The notes beneath the pieces are model-generated. The model was not told the DNA's origin. It saw nothing but the letters and a program-made list of their open reading frames with translations, and ran no database searches. Positions 51,979-61,051 of a stretch of DNA of 64,000 nt are shown piece after piece; the stretch's first letter is position 1; each line of letters starts with the position of its first letter. Both the position numbers and the translations under genes were made by a program. Origin of the DNA: Xanthostigma xanthostigma (taxonomy: Eukaryota; Arthropoda; Insecta; Raphidioptera; Raphidiidae); NCBI GenBank assembly GCA_963575645.1, contig OY754464.1:43700192-43764191 (forward strand), written 5' to 3'.

Positions 51979-53911
51979 ACCGGTGTAGAGTTATCCCCCC
52001 CCCCCAAATGCGAATTTTTGAATATTATTTATTGCAATCGTTTGACAGTCGTTTGACAGTGTTTGAGAGAAAACAATTAACGTTTGACAGATTTTATTTT
52101 CGCAATTTTTTTATGTTCTTTTTTCAGTGTATAGTTGCCCCCCCCCCCCTACTTAATCAAAACTGAACATTTTATTTTTTATTCGACGAATAATCATGTA
52201 AAAAGGTTTGACAGATTATTATAAACGTTTGACAGATGTTCGTTTAGTTGTAAAAAGAAAAATTTCTTTTTCTTTTTTTACAAAATCAGTTGTCCCAAAT
52301 GACCAAAGATTATGTTTGTTTTATTCAATCGATGGATAATGGTGCCAGGCGGTTTGACAGATCATTACAGTCGTTTGACAGATGTGATTTTAGTTACAGT
52401 TTACTGCATTTAAATGCCTATATTGACATTTAATGGTAGCTGCAGTACTGATAAATATTGTATTTTGGTCCCTTAAAATGAATTCAAAAAAAATTATTTA
52501 TTGTAATCGTTTGATAGTCGTTTGACAGTAATTGACAGACAACAATTATTGCCGTTTGACAGATTTTATTTTTGTAATTTTTTTATATTCTTGTTTTTTG
52601 TGTATACAGTGCAACCTCGATATAACAAATCGGAGGGGAACAAGAAAATATTCGTAATATCAAGTAATTCGTTGAACTGAGGTTTGTTATGTTGAGGTTA
52701 GATTGGTCTAAAATTCGTTATAAAGAGGTAAAAGAATAGTTTTATTCACCTCAATATTACGTACTTATCTTGTTATAGCGAACAACTTCTACTAATAAAT
52801 GATAACACATTTTCATCAAATTACTATATGTATTTGCTATGTATTTAAAAACAATTAGGTAGATAATAAAGCGTGTCGAAACATGTCGAGACATGAATCA
52901 CATTATAAGATTAAGAGTTATATTATTGGTGGAAACTTTATATAAAGGTTTTGGGTTGGCAAAATTCGTTAATTAGAGGTATGAATATTTTTTCTTGATA
53001 GTTGAAAATTCGTTATAAAGAGGTTGTACGCAAAGAATGTTCGCAATGTAAAGGTATATTTTATATTGACTCTTATGGACAATTCAAGGGGATTACGAAG
53101 AATTTGTTAAATCGAGGAAGTCGTTATATTGAGGTACGTTATATTAAGGTTGCACTGTAGTTGGCATCCCTACGTAATAAAAAAAACTATTCTAGAATAA
53201 TGTCAAAAGGTTTGACAGATTATTATAAATGTTTGACAGATAGTTTGACAATATTTGTCAGTATACATACATCTACCATTAATTCTGTCAATATAGGCAT
53301 CCAAATGCAGTAAACTAATTAAAACACATCTGTCAAACGCTTGTGATAAATTTGAGTAAAATAAACATCATCTTTGCTCATTTGAGACAACTGATTTTGT
53401 CAAAAAAGGAAAAAAAATCTCTTACTACTAAACGAACATTTGTCACACGTGTATAGTAATCTGTCAAACCTTTTGGCACGATTCAACGTCGAGATAAACA
53501 AAATAGTTTTTTTATTACGTAGGGATTAAAATTAAAATCACATATGTCAAACAATTGTGATGATCTGTCAAACCTTTTAGCAACATTGTCTATGATTAAA
53601 TAAAATAAACTAGATCTTTGGACATTGGGAAAAGAAAAAGAATTTTTTTTTACAACTAAACGAACATCTGTCAAACGTTTATAATAATCTGTCAAACCTT
53701 TATACATGATTCTTCGTCGAATAAAAAAATGTTCATTTTTGATTAAGTGGGAAGGCCAACTATACACTAAAAAAAGAACATAAAAAAATTGCGAAAATAA
53801 AATCTGTCAAACGTTAATTGTTTTCTGTCAAACACTGTCAAACAACTGTCAAACGATTGCAATAAATAATATTCAAAAATTCGCATTTGGGGGGGCTAAC
53901 TCTACACCGGT
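51979..53911. mobile_element. Mutator-like foldback element (1933 bp) with 9-bp target duplication and many TTTGACAG motifs
   Basis: Ends accggtgtagagtta and taactctacaccggt; flanks acgaatcta at 51970-51978 and 53912-53920. Long arms (at least 300 bp each side) include C-runs (51997-52008, 52138-52149) matched by G-runs on the right. The motif tttgacag or its complement occurs roughly twenty times in both arms, often in pairs. Nine-base duplications with long inverted ends are characteristic of Mutator-like elements; no MULE transposase is present. A pogo-like MITE sits in the middle. Confidence 0.8.
52607..53157. mobile_element. Pogo/Tigger-like MITE, TA target duplication
   Basis: Ends cagtgcaacctcgatataac and (inverted) cagtgcaaccttaatataac, flanked by ta at 52605-52606 and 53158-53159. 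CAGTG ends with a TA duplication fit the pogo/Tigger branch of Tc1/mariner. The interior repeats cgttataaagaggt / gttatattgaggt and has no transposase. It is inserted in the centre of the Mutator-like foldback element. Confidence 0.85.
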
Positions 53912-53920
53912 ACGAATCTA

Positions 53921-55202
53921 TGAAGCAAAGTTCGAATCATAAAAAGAAATAACATCTGACGTGCATGTTTGTTAGTTGCCTTTTTGAAGTATCTATCTAA
54001 TTTCGTATTTATTTCTTTGTAAAAATCTCTACATTTAACAAACAACATCTGTATGTTGTATTAACATATAGTATATTATTACCTTGCTTTTTAGAAACAA
54101 AGTTTTTTGTGTAAATTAAAATAAATGTCCTAAGTTAACATATCTCACACAATCGAAAATTCCACAATTATACTGAAGCTTCGAGGATATTAATTTAAAG
54201 ACAGGTGGAGAAATACAACCATCGTTTATGTTAACAAAAAGGATTAGATAAAACCTTTTTTTTTGTAGAAAAGATGTATACGTATGAGTATATGTGCCAG
54301 TATATTAGTTTACGTCTATCAGTACCTCTGTTAAACGCAGTACAATGTGATCAAATAAATTCGTTGTTACAGGTAATACGACAAGGTAATCAAATACTCT
54401 CAAAAGTTTTAATCCTGACGTCTACGACAATTATATGCGTAGAGGTTACTGGAAAGTACAAGAGATCAGTTGGTGTAATGGCGAGCGTGCTAACCTTTAG
54501 ATCAAGCTGTCGTGAGTTCGAATCCTATCTCGCTCGCGGATGCTTTTGTGATGTCGGATGCATTTAATTTTAATTAAAATTTGAAGTTGTTATTCGTTGT
54601 AATAGAAACAATAGTGACATAAGTTGTTGAGCGTCTATAATAATCTAGGTACAATAAACAAAATATTACATAAATACAAAAACTTATATAGCGCGTTATC
54701 TTGATTTTAGTTTAGATTTTTATACCAAATAAGTGTATGAGCTACATTATCAAAATAGAGTATATTATACTAATTCACGCATTTGTGTCATTTGATTATT
54801 ATGTGAATTTGGTTTGTGTTTAGACAAAAAAAAATAAAAAAATCACTATTTAAGTCTTAAATTATCTCTAGAAGCTAAATTATTATTAATATTTTTTTAT
54901 CCATTCAGTAGTTGTTCCAAAATATATACGTATATCTTTCCGCAAGTAATATCGCTAAATAAATTGTGTAAATTTTGATACCGTCTTATGAATGTTGCGC
55001 GTATTGTGACGAATTAGTTGACCAACGAGGGATTTGAAGTACTTCAGTCGTTTTTAACAGACTTTAAAATAGAAGATTTTTTATATGTATTATGTGTATT
55101 GTGTGTGTGTGTATATATATATATATTTTTATGAGAGGAGGAAATGCTAATGCACCAGTAGGTAGTGTCGGACTCGCACCGACTAACACCTCCTCTCGAT
55201 CA
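53921..55202. other. Interval with a tRNA-like sequence and a dinucleotide run
   Basis: Apart from the tRNA-like element at 54462-54532 and a (tg)n(ta)n run at 55103-55125, no gene or repeat was recognised. At 55150-55190 tagtgtcggactcgcaccga has a weak box-B look but no partner arm. Confidence 0.45.
54462..54532 (+). tRNA. tRNA-like sequence, possibly degenerate or a SINE head
   Basis: gagat (54462) pairs with atctc (54527-54531) as an acceptor-like stem; ttggtgtaatggcgagcg resembles box A and gagttcgaatcc resembles box B. The T-stem pairs poorly and the anticodon cannot be assigned with confidence. More likely a decayed tRNA or the head of a tRNA-derived SINE than a working gene. Confidence 0.3.
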
Positions 55203-55406
55203 CCTCTCCAAAAAACTTTTTACAAAATTTTCTTGTAAAATGGAATAATAAATTATTATGAAAAAATATACCATTTTTATATAAAAAAACGTTATAGCAC
55301 ATAATACCTCTCTTGCGCATGCGCCTACTTTCTCCAAAAAAAAAATTACCGAACTTTCTTGTAAAACAGATAGAATAATAAACTGTTACGATAAGTATAC
55401 TATTAT
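55203..55406 (-). repeat. R-array fragment, minus strand, left of the PLE
   Basis: Inverted core gcgcatgcgcc near 55314 and unit text acaaaattttcttgtaaaat. Array sequence resumes at 58649 on the far side of the PLE. Confidence 0.8.
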
Positions 55407-55691
55407 TAAAATCTTTGATTAACGTCTGAATAGAACTCTTCAAATAAATAAAATGGTCGACCAATTTTTTTCAGACTAAATATTGACACAAAGTATAAAA
55501 TTATAAATCAATATTACAAAAGATGACGTTTCGATCCGGATTAGGATCTTCTTCAGAAATAATCTAAAAAATACAAAAATTAATTAATGCAAGTTTGAAT
55601 GATTGAAATATTAATAAAAATAAATTACAAAAATTTTTTTTAATAAGTAGTCATGGATATAAAATTACATAAAAAGAAATAAAAAATATTA

Positions 55692-55728
55692 TTTGTTGAT
55701 AGCATTTAATTAATGCTATCAACAAATA
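55692..55728. repeat. Short palindrome
   Basis: atttgttgatagcatt pairs with aatgctatcaacaaat across taatt. It lies directly left of the larger palindrome. Confidence 0.75.
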
Positions 55729-55733
55729 GAGGG

Positions 55734-56028
55734 AGAGCTGGCTACGGAGAAAATGGATGACTCGGTGCAGAGCTGAAAATTTGCAGAATAATAAGAGATA
55801 GTACAAGTAGGGAAAAAATTGACAGAAGGCTAGGTGGAAGATAAAGAGCCGCCAGAAGGCGCTAATGTTGCGAAAAATCATTTTTCGCAACATTAGCGCC
55901 TTCTGGTGGCTCTTTATCTTCCGCCTAGCCTTCTGGCAATTTTTTCCCTACTTACTTGTACTATCTCCTATTATTCTGCAAATTTTCAGCTGTGCACCGA
56001 GTCACCCATTTTCTCCGTAGCCAGCTCT
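55734..56028. mobile_element. 295-bp near-perfect palindromic element
   Basis: agagctggctacggagaaaa (55734) pairs with ttttctccgtagccagctct (to 56028), and the two halves match along the whole length with few differences, the centre lying at about 55879 (cgaaaaatcatttttcg). No coding capacity. It interrupts the 5' part of the PLE coding remnant or its leader. Confidence 0.85.
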
Positions 56029-56029
56029 T

Positions 56030-56805
56030 AGCCAAAATTGATGTACTCCTATGGGTTCTCTATTGTTTCCAATTTTTGCTGAATTTGTTATGAGAGATTT
56101 AGAAAAGCAATGTTTTGGTAATCTTAATTTTTTACCTATTACATATCATCGATATGTTGATGATATTTTTTGAATTATTCCTAAAGATAAAATAAACTAT
56201 ATACGACTTCTATATTTAATAATTTTCATCCCAAAATTAAATTCACACATGAAATTGAAAATAATAATCAAATTAGTTTTCTAGATACACTAATTATTAA
56301 CAATAAGGGTTTTGTTGAATTTAACTGGTATATTATAACCAACTAGTTCTGGTAGAGTTTTAAATTTTTATTCTAATCACCCAATAAATAAAAAAATAGC
56401 TATGGCTTATAATCTTATTGATAAATCTATTTTATTATCTAAACCAAAATTCCACTTAAATAATTTTAATTTAGTTCGTCAAATTCTTCTTGCTATCTTA
56501 TCCTCTTAAATTTATTAATAAATTTTTCAAAATTAGAATTAACAAATTAACAAAAAACCATAATCCACAAAACAATGTTAATAATGTTGATTGTCCTTGT
56601 ATAATGATTCCTTTTTACAAAAATATATCTCAAGAATTTAATTTATTTCTTAAAAATTTAAATATAAAAACAGTTTATAATGTTATTAACAAACTAGACA
56701 AAATTATTAAAAAGGGAAAGGATAAACTAAATAAATTACAAAAATTTGTTGTGGAAATTGTGATATGAATTATATTGGGCAAACAAAAAAAGCGCTGAAA
56801 ACACG
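56030..56805 (+). pseudogene. PLE reverse transcriptase remnant
   Basis: Readable pieces: LHRYVDDIF (the RT catalytic YVDD, near 56150), FYSNHPINKKIAMAYNLIDK, FHLNNFNLVRQI, then YPLKFINKFFKIRINKLTKN, NVDCPCIMIPFYKNISQEFN, and the start of GIY-YIG, YIGQTKKALKTRI, at about 56765-56805. Several stops and frameshifts lie between the pieces (for example a stop after DDIF). The order and motifs match PLE RT followed by the C-terminal nuclease. Confidence 0.8.
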
Positions 56806-56808
56806 AAT

Positions 56809-57036
56809 AAAATAAAATATAGTTTAAAAAAAACTAAAAAACACGCTTTATATCGTACTAAAAAGTAAAAAATAATTGTTTTAAAATAAGCTTAAAAAGC
56901 GTGGGGCGCTTTGTTCCACATTTTCGTACATCGAGCGCCCAACGCTTTTTAAGCTTATTTTAAAACAATTATTTTTTACTTTTTAGTACGATATAAAGCG
57001 TGTTTTTTAGTTTTTTTTAAACTATATTTTATTTTT
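56809..57036. mobile_element. Foldback MITE related to the 46.6-kb family
   Basis: Arms of about 95 bp (aaaataaaatatagttt...actaaaaagtaaaaaataat) and their complement close over a 23-nt loop near 56912-56934. The inner phrase actaaaaagtaaaaaataat is shared with the foldback MITEs at 46562, 59323 and 61618, but the inner stem differs. It splits the GIY-YIG domain. Confidence 0.8.
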
Positions 57037-57075
57037 CACTTTTTAGTTTGAGGATCTATAAAAGAATTTATTAAT

Positions 57076-58140
57076 CCTGGGGGTCCTAATAAGGATAATG
57101 GGAAACTGTTATCAAATTATTGCATTGTCATCGGTCCTTGATACGTATGCAAAGTTTCAAATTAATCAGACTTCGGGAAATTGGTGAAAATTATGCTCAA
57201 AGATTCCGTTACGGACATACATACATAGTTAGTTACATACATACATAGTTAGTTACAACCCAAACTAATATAAAGCGTTTAATATAGAATTATATTCGTA
57301 TTTTAATTGGAATGCTTTAATTTTTTTTTTTTTCAAAATTATTCAAATTTGTTATTTTTTAAAGTTTTGTAATTTATTAAATAAACTCATGTTTACTAAA
57401 ATTTTTTTGCAACATTTTTTATCGGTCAGAATTAATGTCCTGGGGGTCCTAATAAGGATAATGGGAAACTGTTATCAAATTATTGCATTGTCATCGGTCC
57501 TTGATACGTATGCAAAGTTTCAAATTAATCAGACTTCGGGAAATTGGTGAAAATTATGCTCAAAGATTCCGTTACGGACATACATGCATAGTTATTATAA
57601 CTATGTATGTATGTCCGTAACGGAATCTTTGAGTATAATTTTCACCAATTTCCCGAAGTCTGATTAATTTGAAACTTTGCATACGTATCAAGGACCGATG
57701 ACAATGCAATAATTTGATAACAGTTTCCCATTATCCTTATTAGGACCCCCAGGATTAAAAACTAATATAAAGCGTTTAATTATTAATCCTGGGGGTCCTA
57801 ATAAGGATAATGGGAAACTGTTATCAAATTATTGCATTGTCATCGGTCCTTGATACGTATGCAAAGTTTCAAATTAATCAGACTTCGGGAAATTGGTGAA
57901 AATTATGCTCAAAGATTCCGTTACGGACATACATACATAGTTACAACCCAAACTAATTAATCCTGGGGGTCCTAATAAGGATAATGGGAAACTGTTATCA
58001 AATTATTGCATTGTCATCGGTCCTTGATACGTATGCAAAGTTTCAAATTAATCAGACTTCGGGAAATTGGTGAAAATTATGCTCAAAGATTCCGTTAGTA
58101 CATACATACATAGTTACAACCCAAACTAATATAAAGCGTT
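57076..58140. repeat. Five copies of a ~165-bp repeat, one inverted
   Basis: Copies begin cctgggggtcctaataagga at 57076, 57439, 57788 and 57962 on the plus strand and lie inverted at 57596-57753. They contain cattgtcatcggtccttgat and aaattaatcagacttcggga and end near acatacatacatagtta. Copies two and three form a hairpin with centre near 57596. The phrase actaatataaagcgttta follows copies one, three and five. All lie inside the PLE nuclease domain. Confidence 0.85.
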
Positions 58141-58382
58141 TAAGAACACCAAAGCGATCATAAATTACTCCCTGATAAGCATAATGTCGTAACTAAACAT
58201 AAATTCGAATACGACCATAAAATTAAATGGGATAGTATTAAAATTTTAGATAATGAGACAAATTAATACTTTAAAAGAGGTACCTGTTTCGGAAATGTTA
58301 CATATAAAATCTTATAAATATTCTCTTAATGCTCAATTAGATACGGAAAATTTAAGTAATATTTATGATATTATTTTGAAAT
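58141..58382 (+). pseudogene. PLE GIY-YIG domain, C-terminal part
   Basis: Resumes after the inserted repeats with KFEYDHKIKWDSIKILDNET, YFKR and, after a frame change, LNAQLDTENLSNIYDIIL before a stop. This is the usual tail of PLE nucleases (H-x-W...ILD-E...YFKR...NLQ-D). Confidence 0.7.
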
Positions 58383-58648
58383 AATATTTTTTTCTTTTTT
58401 TTTATGTAATTAGATATTCACGACTACTTATTAAATTTTTTTTTGTTATTAATTTTTCATTAATATTTCAATCATTTAAACTTGCATTATATTAGAAAAT
58501 AGGTAAATAATACTAATTAATTTATGTATTTTTTAGAATATTTCTGAAGAGGATTCAAATCCGGATCGAAATAATATTGATTTATAATTTTATATTATGA
58601 GTCAATATATAGTCTTAAAAAGTTGGTCGACAATTTTATTTATTTGAA

Positions 58649-58756
58649 GTATATTATTATTATACAAAAACTATATTATAATATATATCTCCTGCGCATG
58701 CGCCGATTATTACAAAAAAACATACAAAAATTTTTAGTAAAAATAGATAGAATAAT
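58649..58756 (-). repeat. R-array, right of the PLE
   Basis: Inverted array unit with core gcgcatgcgccg near 58694, followed at 58757 by the first copy of the duplicated 2.3-kb unit, which also starts inside the array. Confidence 0.8.
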
Positions 58757-59322
58757 AAAGTGTAATAAAAACTATATTATTATTATATAAAACAACGTTA
58801 TAAGAGATCTACTCTTTTACACATGCGCCGATGTTCCCCAAAATACAATAGGCCACTTCATATTTGCATATCAAACATCCTCCCAAAATTTGGTTTCAAT
58901 TCGCTCATCCGTAGTGTAAGAAATGTCAAAAATGACGTTTGCAGCTGTCAAAGTATTATGTTCTAATAATTAGTTATTCAAATTGTTAACTCAGAAGGCG
59001 TTGCATTTCAAAAATATTTTAAATGGCATCCGTTTTTGAACAAATACAATCTTTTTATTAACCGACTTCAACAAAAAGGAGGAGGTTCTATGTTCGTCTG
59101 TATTTTTTTTTATGTATGTTCACCGATTTCTCCGTCAATTATGGACCGATTTTCAAAAGAAAGAGTGCACTTCCGAGGTGGTCCCATCGGAACCAAGTCA
59201 GGATCTGATGGTGGATCCCGGAGAAATCGAGGGAAACTCTCAAATTTCAAAGGCATGCATAATGTTTTTTATGTATGTTCATCGATTTTTAGTGTTAGAT
59301 TAACACTAAAAAGAGAAAAATA

Positions 59323-59526
59323 AAATATTTTTAACAAAAAAATTGAACCGACTTCACACTAAAAAGTAAAAAATAATTGCGTATTGAAATGTTTTGGAGT
59401 CGGTGTCAGCCAAAATGAAATCTATTCCGAGAACTACACCGACTCCAAAACATTTCAATACGCAATTATTTTTTACTTTTTAGTGCCTTTTTTGAAGTCG
59501 GTTCAATTTTTTTGTTAAAAATATTT
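59323..59526. mobile_element. Foldback MITE, copy 2 (loop inverted relative to copy 1)
   Basis: Same arms as 46562-46756; the loop at 59407-59437 starts cagccaaaatgaaatctatt, the reverse complement of the copy-1 loop. The right arm has a short extra gcctttttt before gaagtcggtt. Confidence 0.85.
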
Positions 59527-60009
59527 TTTTATTATTTTAATAAATAAAATTATCGACCGATTTTATGTTAAGACGGAACATACGCAATCTTTAAATTATT
59601 ATATTATACCGTGCAGCAGAGAGAGATAACCGAAAGATGTTTGCCATCGGTTATATCAAATTAAATTTATTTCTATATAAATCTGTATAAAAAAACCGTT
59701 TGAGCAAATTCTGTTGGACGAAATGTATGTAAAATTTTCTCCTCTTTCATTTAAGACAGACTTTGAACCAATCTGATTTAAATTGAGCGAGTTATAAGCG
59801 AATAAATTTGTTTTTTCTTTATTGCTCCCCTCTGCGGTCGAAATTCAAAAATCGGGCGACGTTTGGATCTAAGTTACCCGGAGACGAATCGAACAAAAAA
59901 AGTTTTTTTTTTAATCGGTTAAGGCGTTTGAGCTGTACACAATCCACAAAAAAGCGTGACATACAGATTGACAGACACTACGAGTACATGACTTTTTTGA
60001 AGTAGGCTC

Positions 60010-60927
60010 AATTTTTACAAAAAGTTTTTCTCAAACTATTTTTGTAAATAAAATATTTTCATTTCAAACATGATTTTTCTTGTATGTGTGTGTATGATGT
60101 AGGTATATACATTGGTAAATATGCTATAATAACTGGATCGTGAATCTATAAAGAATGGACTCTATCAAACAGTCGCGAATGAAAGTGATGAAATTATAAA
60201 TTACTATTTTCAATCATAAACAAAATAAACTCTTTTCTGAGAGATATTTCAAATTTTTTCTTGGAACAACATTCTACGTGAGCATGACATATTTTTGTGT
60301 TCGTCTAATAAAACAAATCGTTTTCTTATTTAAAAAAAATAGTATAGACTATAGGCTATATAGAGGCTGTGGTTATAATGCAAAATGGCTTATGACAGAT
60401 TTTTAACAAAGTAAGGTGTCATGATTTAATAACTCAGCTCTTTATTTTATGAAAAAGAAACAGCAAAGCTAATCCCATGTCTCGGGACATCATTCTACCT
60501 CCCGAGTCCTAAAATACCGATTTAAATAAATTCACGTCAACTTTCTCTCATTCTCTCATAAAAAATCAATTATAGATGGTGCTGTCTCACTAAAGGGGCC
60601 TCACCGTTATTGTTAGTTTATCTAGATTTAAATTGTATGCTGGTGTTATGAAGTTCGTTCGACTCGTGATTCGCGAATAATAATAAGGTGTGTTGTTGGT
60701 GGTACTAATTATTTCCATAGCAGCGAAAAATAGAGTGATTGGGTGATCCACTGGTATTTCTAACTAACAAGAAGAGTTTTGTCTGGTTAAATAATAAACC
60801 CATATCTACTTGACACATATGTTTTTTTTAGCTTGATTGAAATTTCGACCAGTTTACTGTAAAGGGTTAAATGCAGGGGTATATTTAACTTAGCATCTGA
60901 ACATATAGGAAAATTAAACATAAGTAC
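60010..60927. other. Unassigned part of the duplicated unit
   Basis: No frame or repeat recognised; the matching stretch in copy 2 is 62305-63222. Confidence 0.5.
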
Positions 60928-61051
60928 CTGGGTGACCGAGCTTTGCTCGGAAATTTAAATAAAATACTGATATGCTGATATCGCCAAAACTTTGAGAACC
61001 GTAGGTTCTCTGTCGCTTCCCTTTGTGGAGCCTACGTCTCCACCTTTGTTA

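Larger units (their letters stand above)
55407..58648 (+). mobile_element. Penelope-like element with inverted ends, decayed and multiply invaded
   Basis: Inverted terminal regions of about 240 bp (55434-55680 and 58395-58648) share cttcaaataaataaaat, ggtcgacc, and a block aatccggatcgaaa with cttcagaa nearby. Between them are RT and GIY-YIG coding remnants. Flanking tatactattatt / tatattattatt may be a target duplication of about 12 bp in the R-array. Later insertions: a palindromic element (55734-56028), a foldback MITE (56809-57036) and a five-copy repeat cluster (57076-58140). Confidence 0.8.
58757..61051 (+). repeat. 2.295-kb tandem duplication, copy 1
   Basis: Contains an R-array end (minus), the accgacttcaac module (59056), foldback MITE copy 2 (59323-59526), an R-head module (59720-60000) and about 900 bp of unassigned sequence, ending with a ctgggtgaccgagctttgct-type short repeat (60928 onward) and ctacgtctccacctttgtta. 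The next copy begins at once. I saw no substitution between the copies over the parts compared. Confidence 0.9.

Noticed and set aside
51997-52149. C-runs as a possible G-quadruplex or telomeric feature
   Set aside because: They are single homopolymer runs within the foldback arms, matched by shorter G-runs on the other side; no spaced G-tract pattern.
52607-53157. A gene suggested by repeated cgttataaagaggt phrases
   Set aside because: The phrases are subterminal repeats of a pogo-like MITE; there is no open frame.
55141-55200. Possible tRNA with box-B-like ggtgcgagtccgac on the minus strand
   Set aside because: No box A or acceptor stem partner was found at the right distance.
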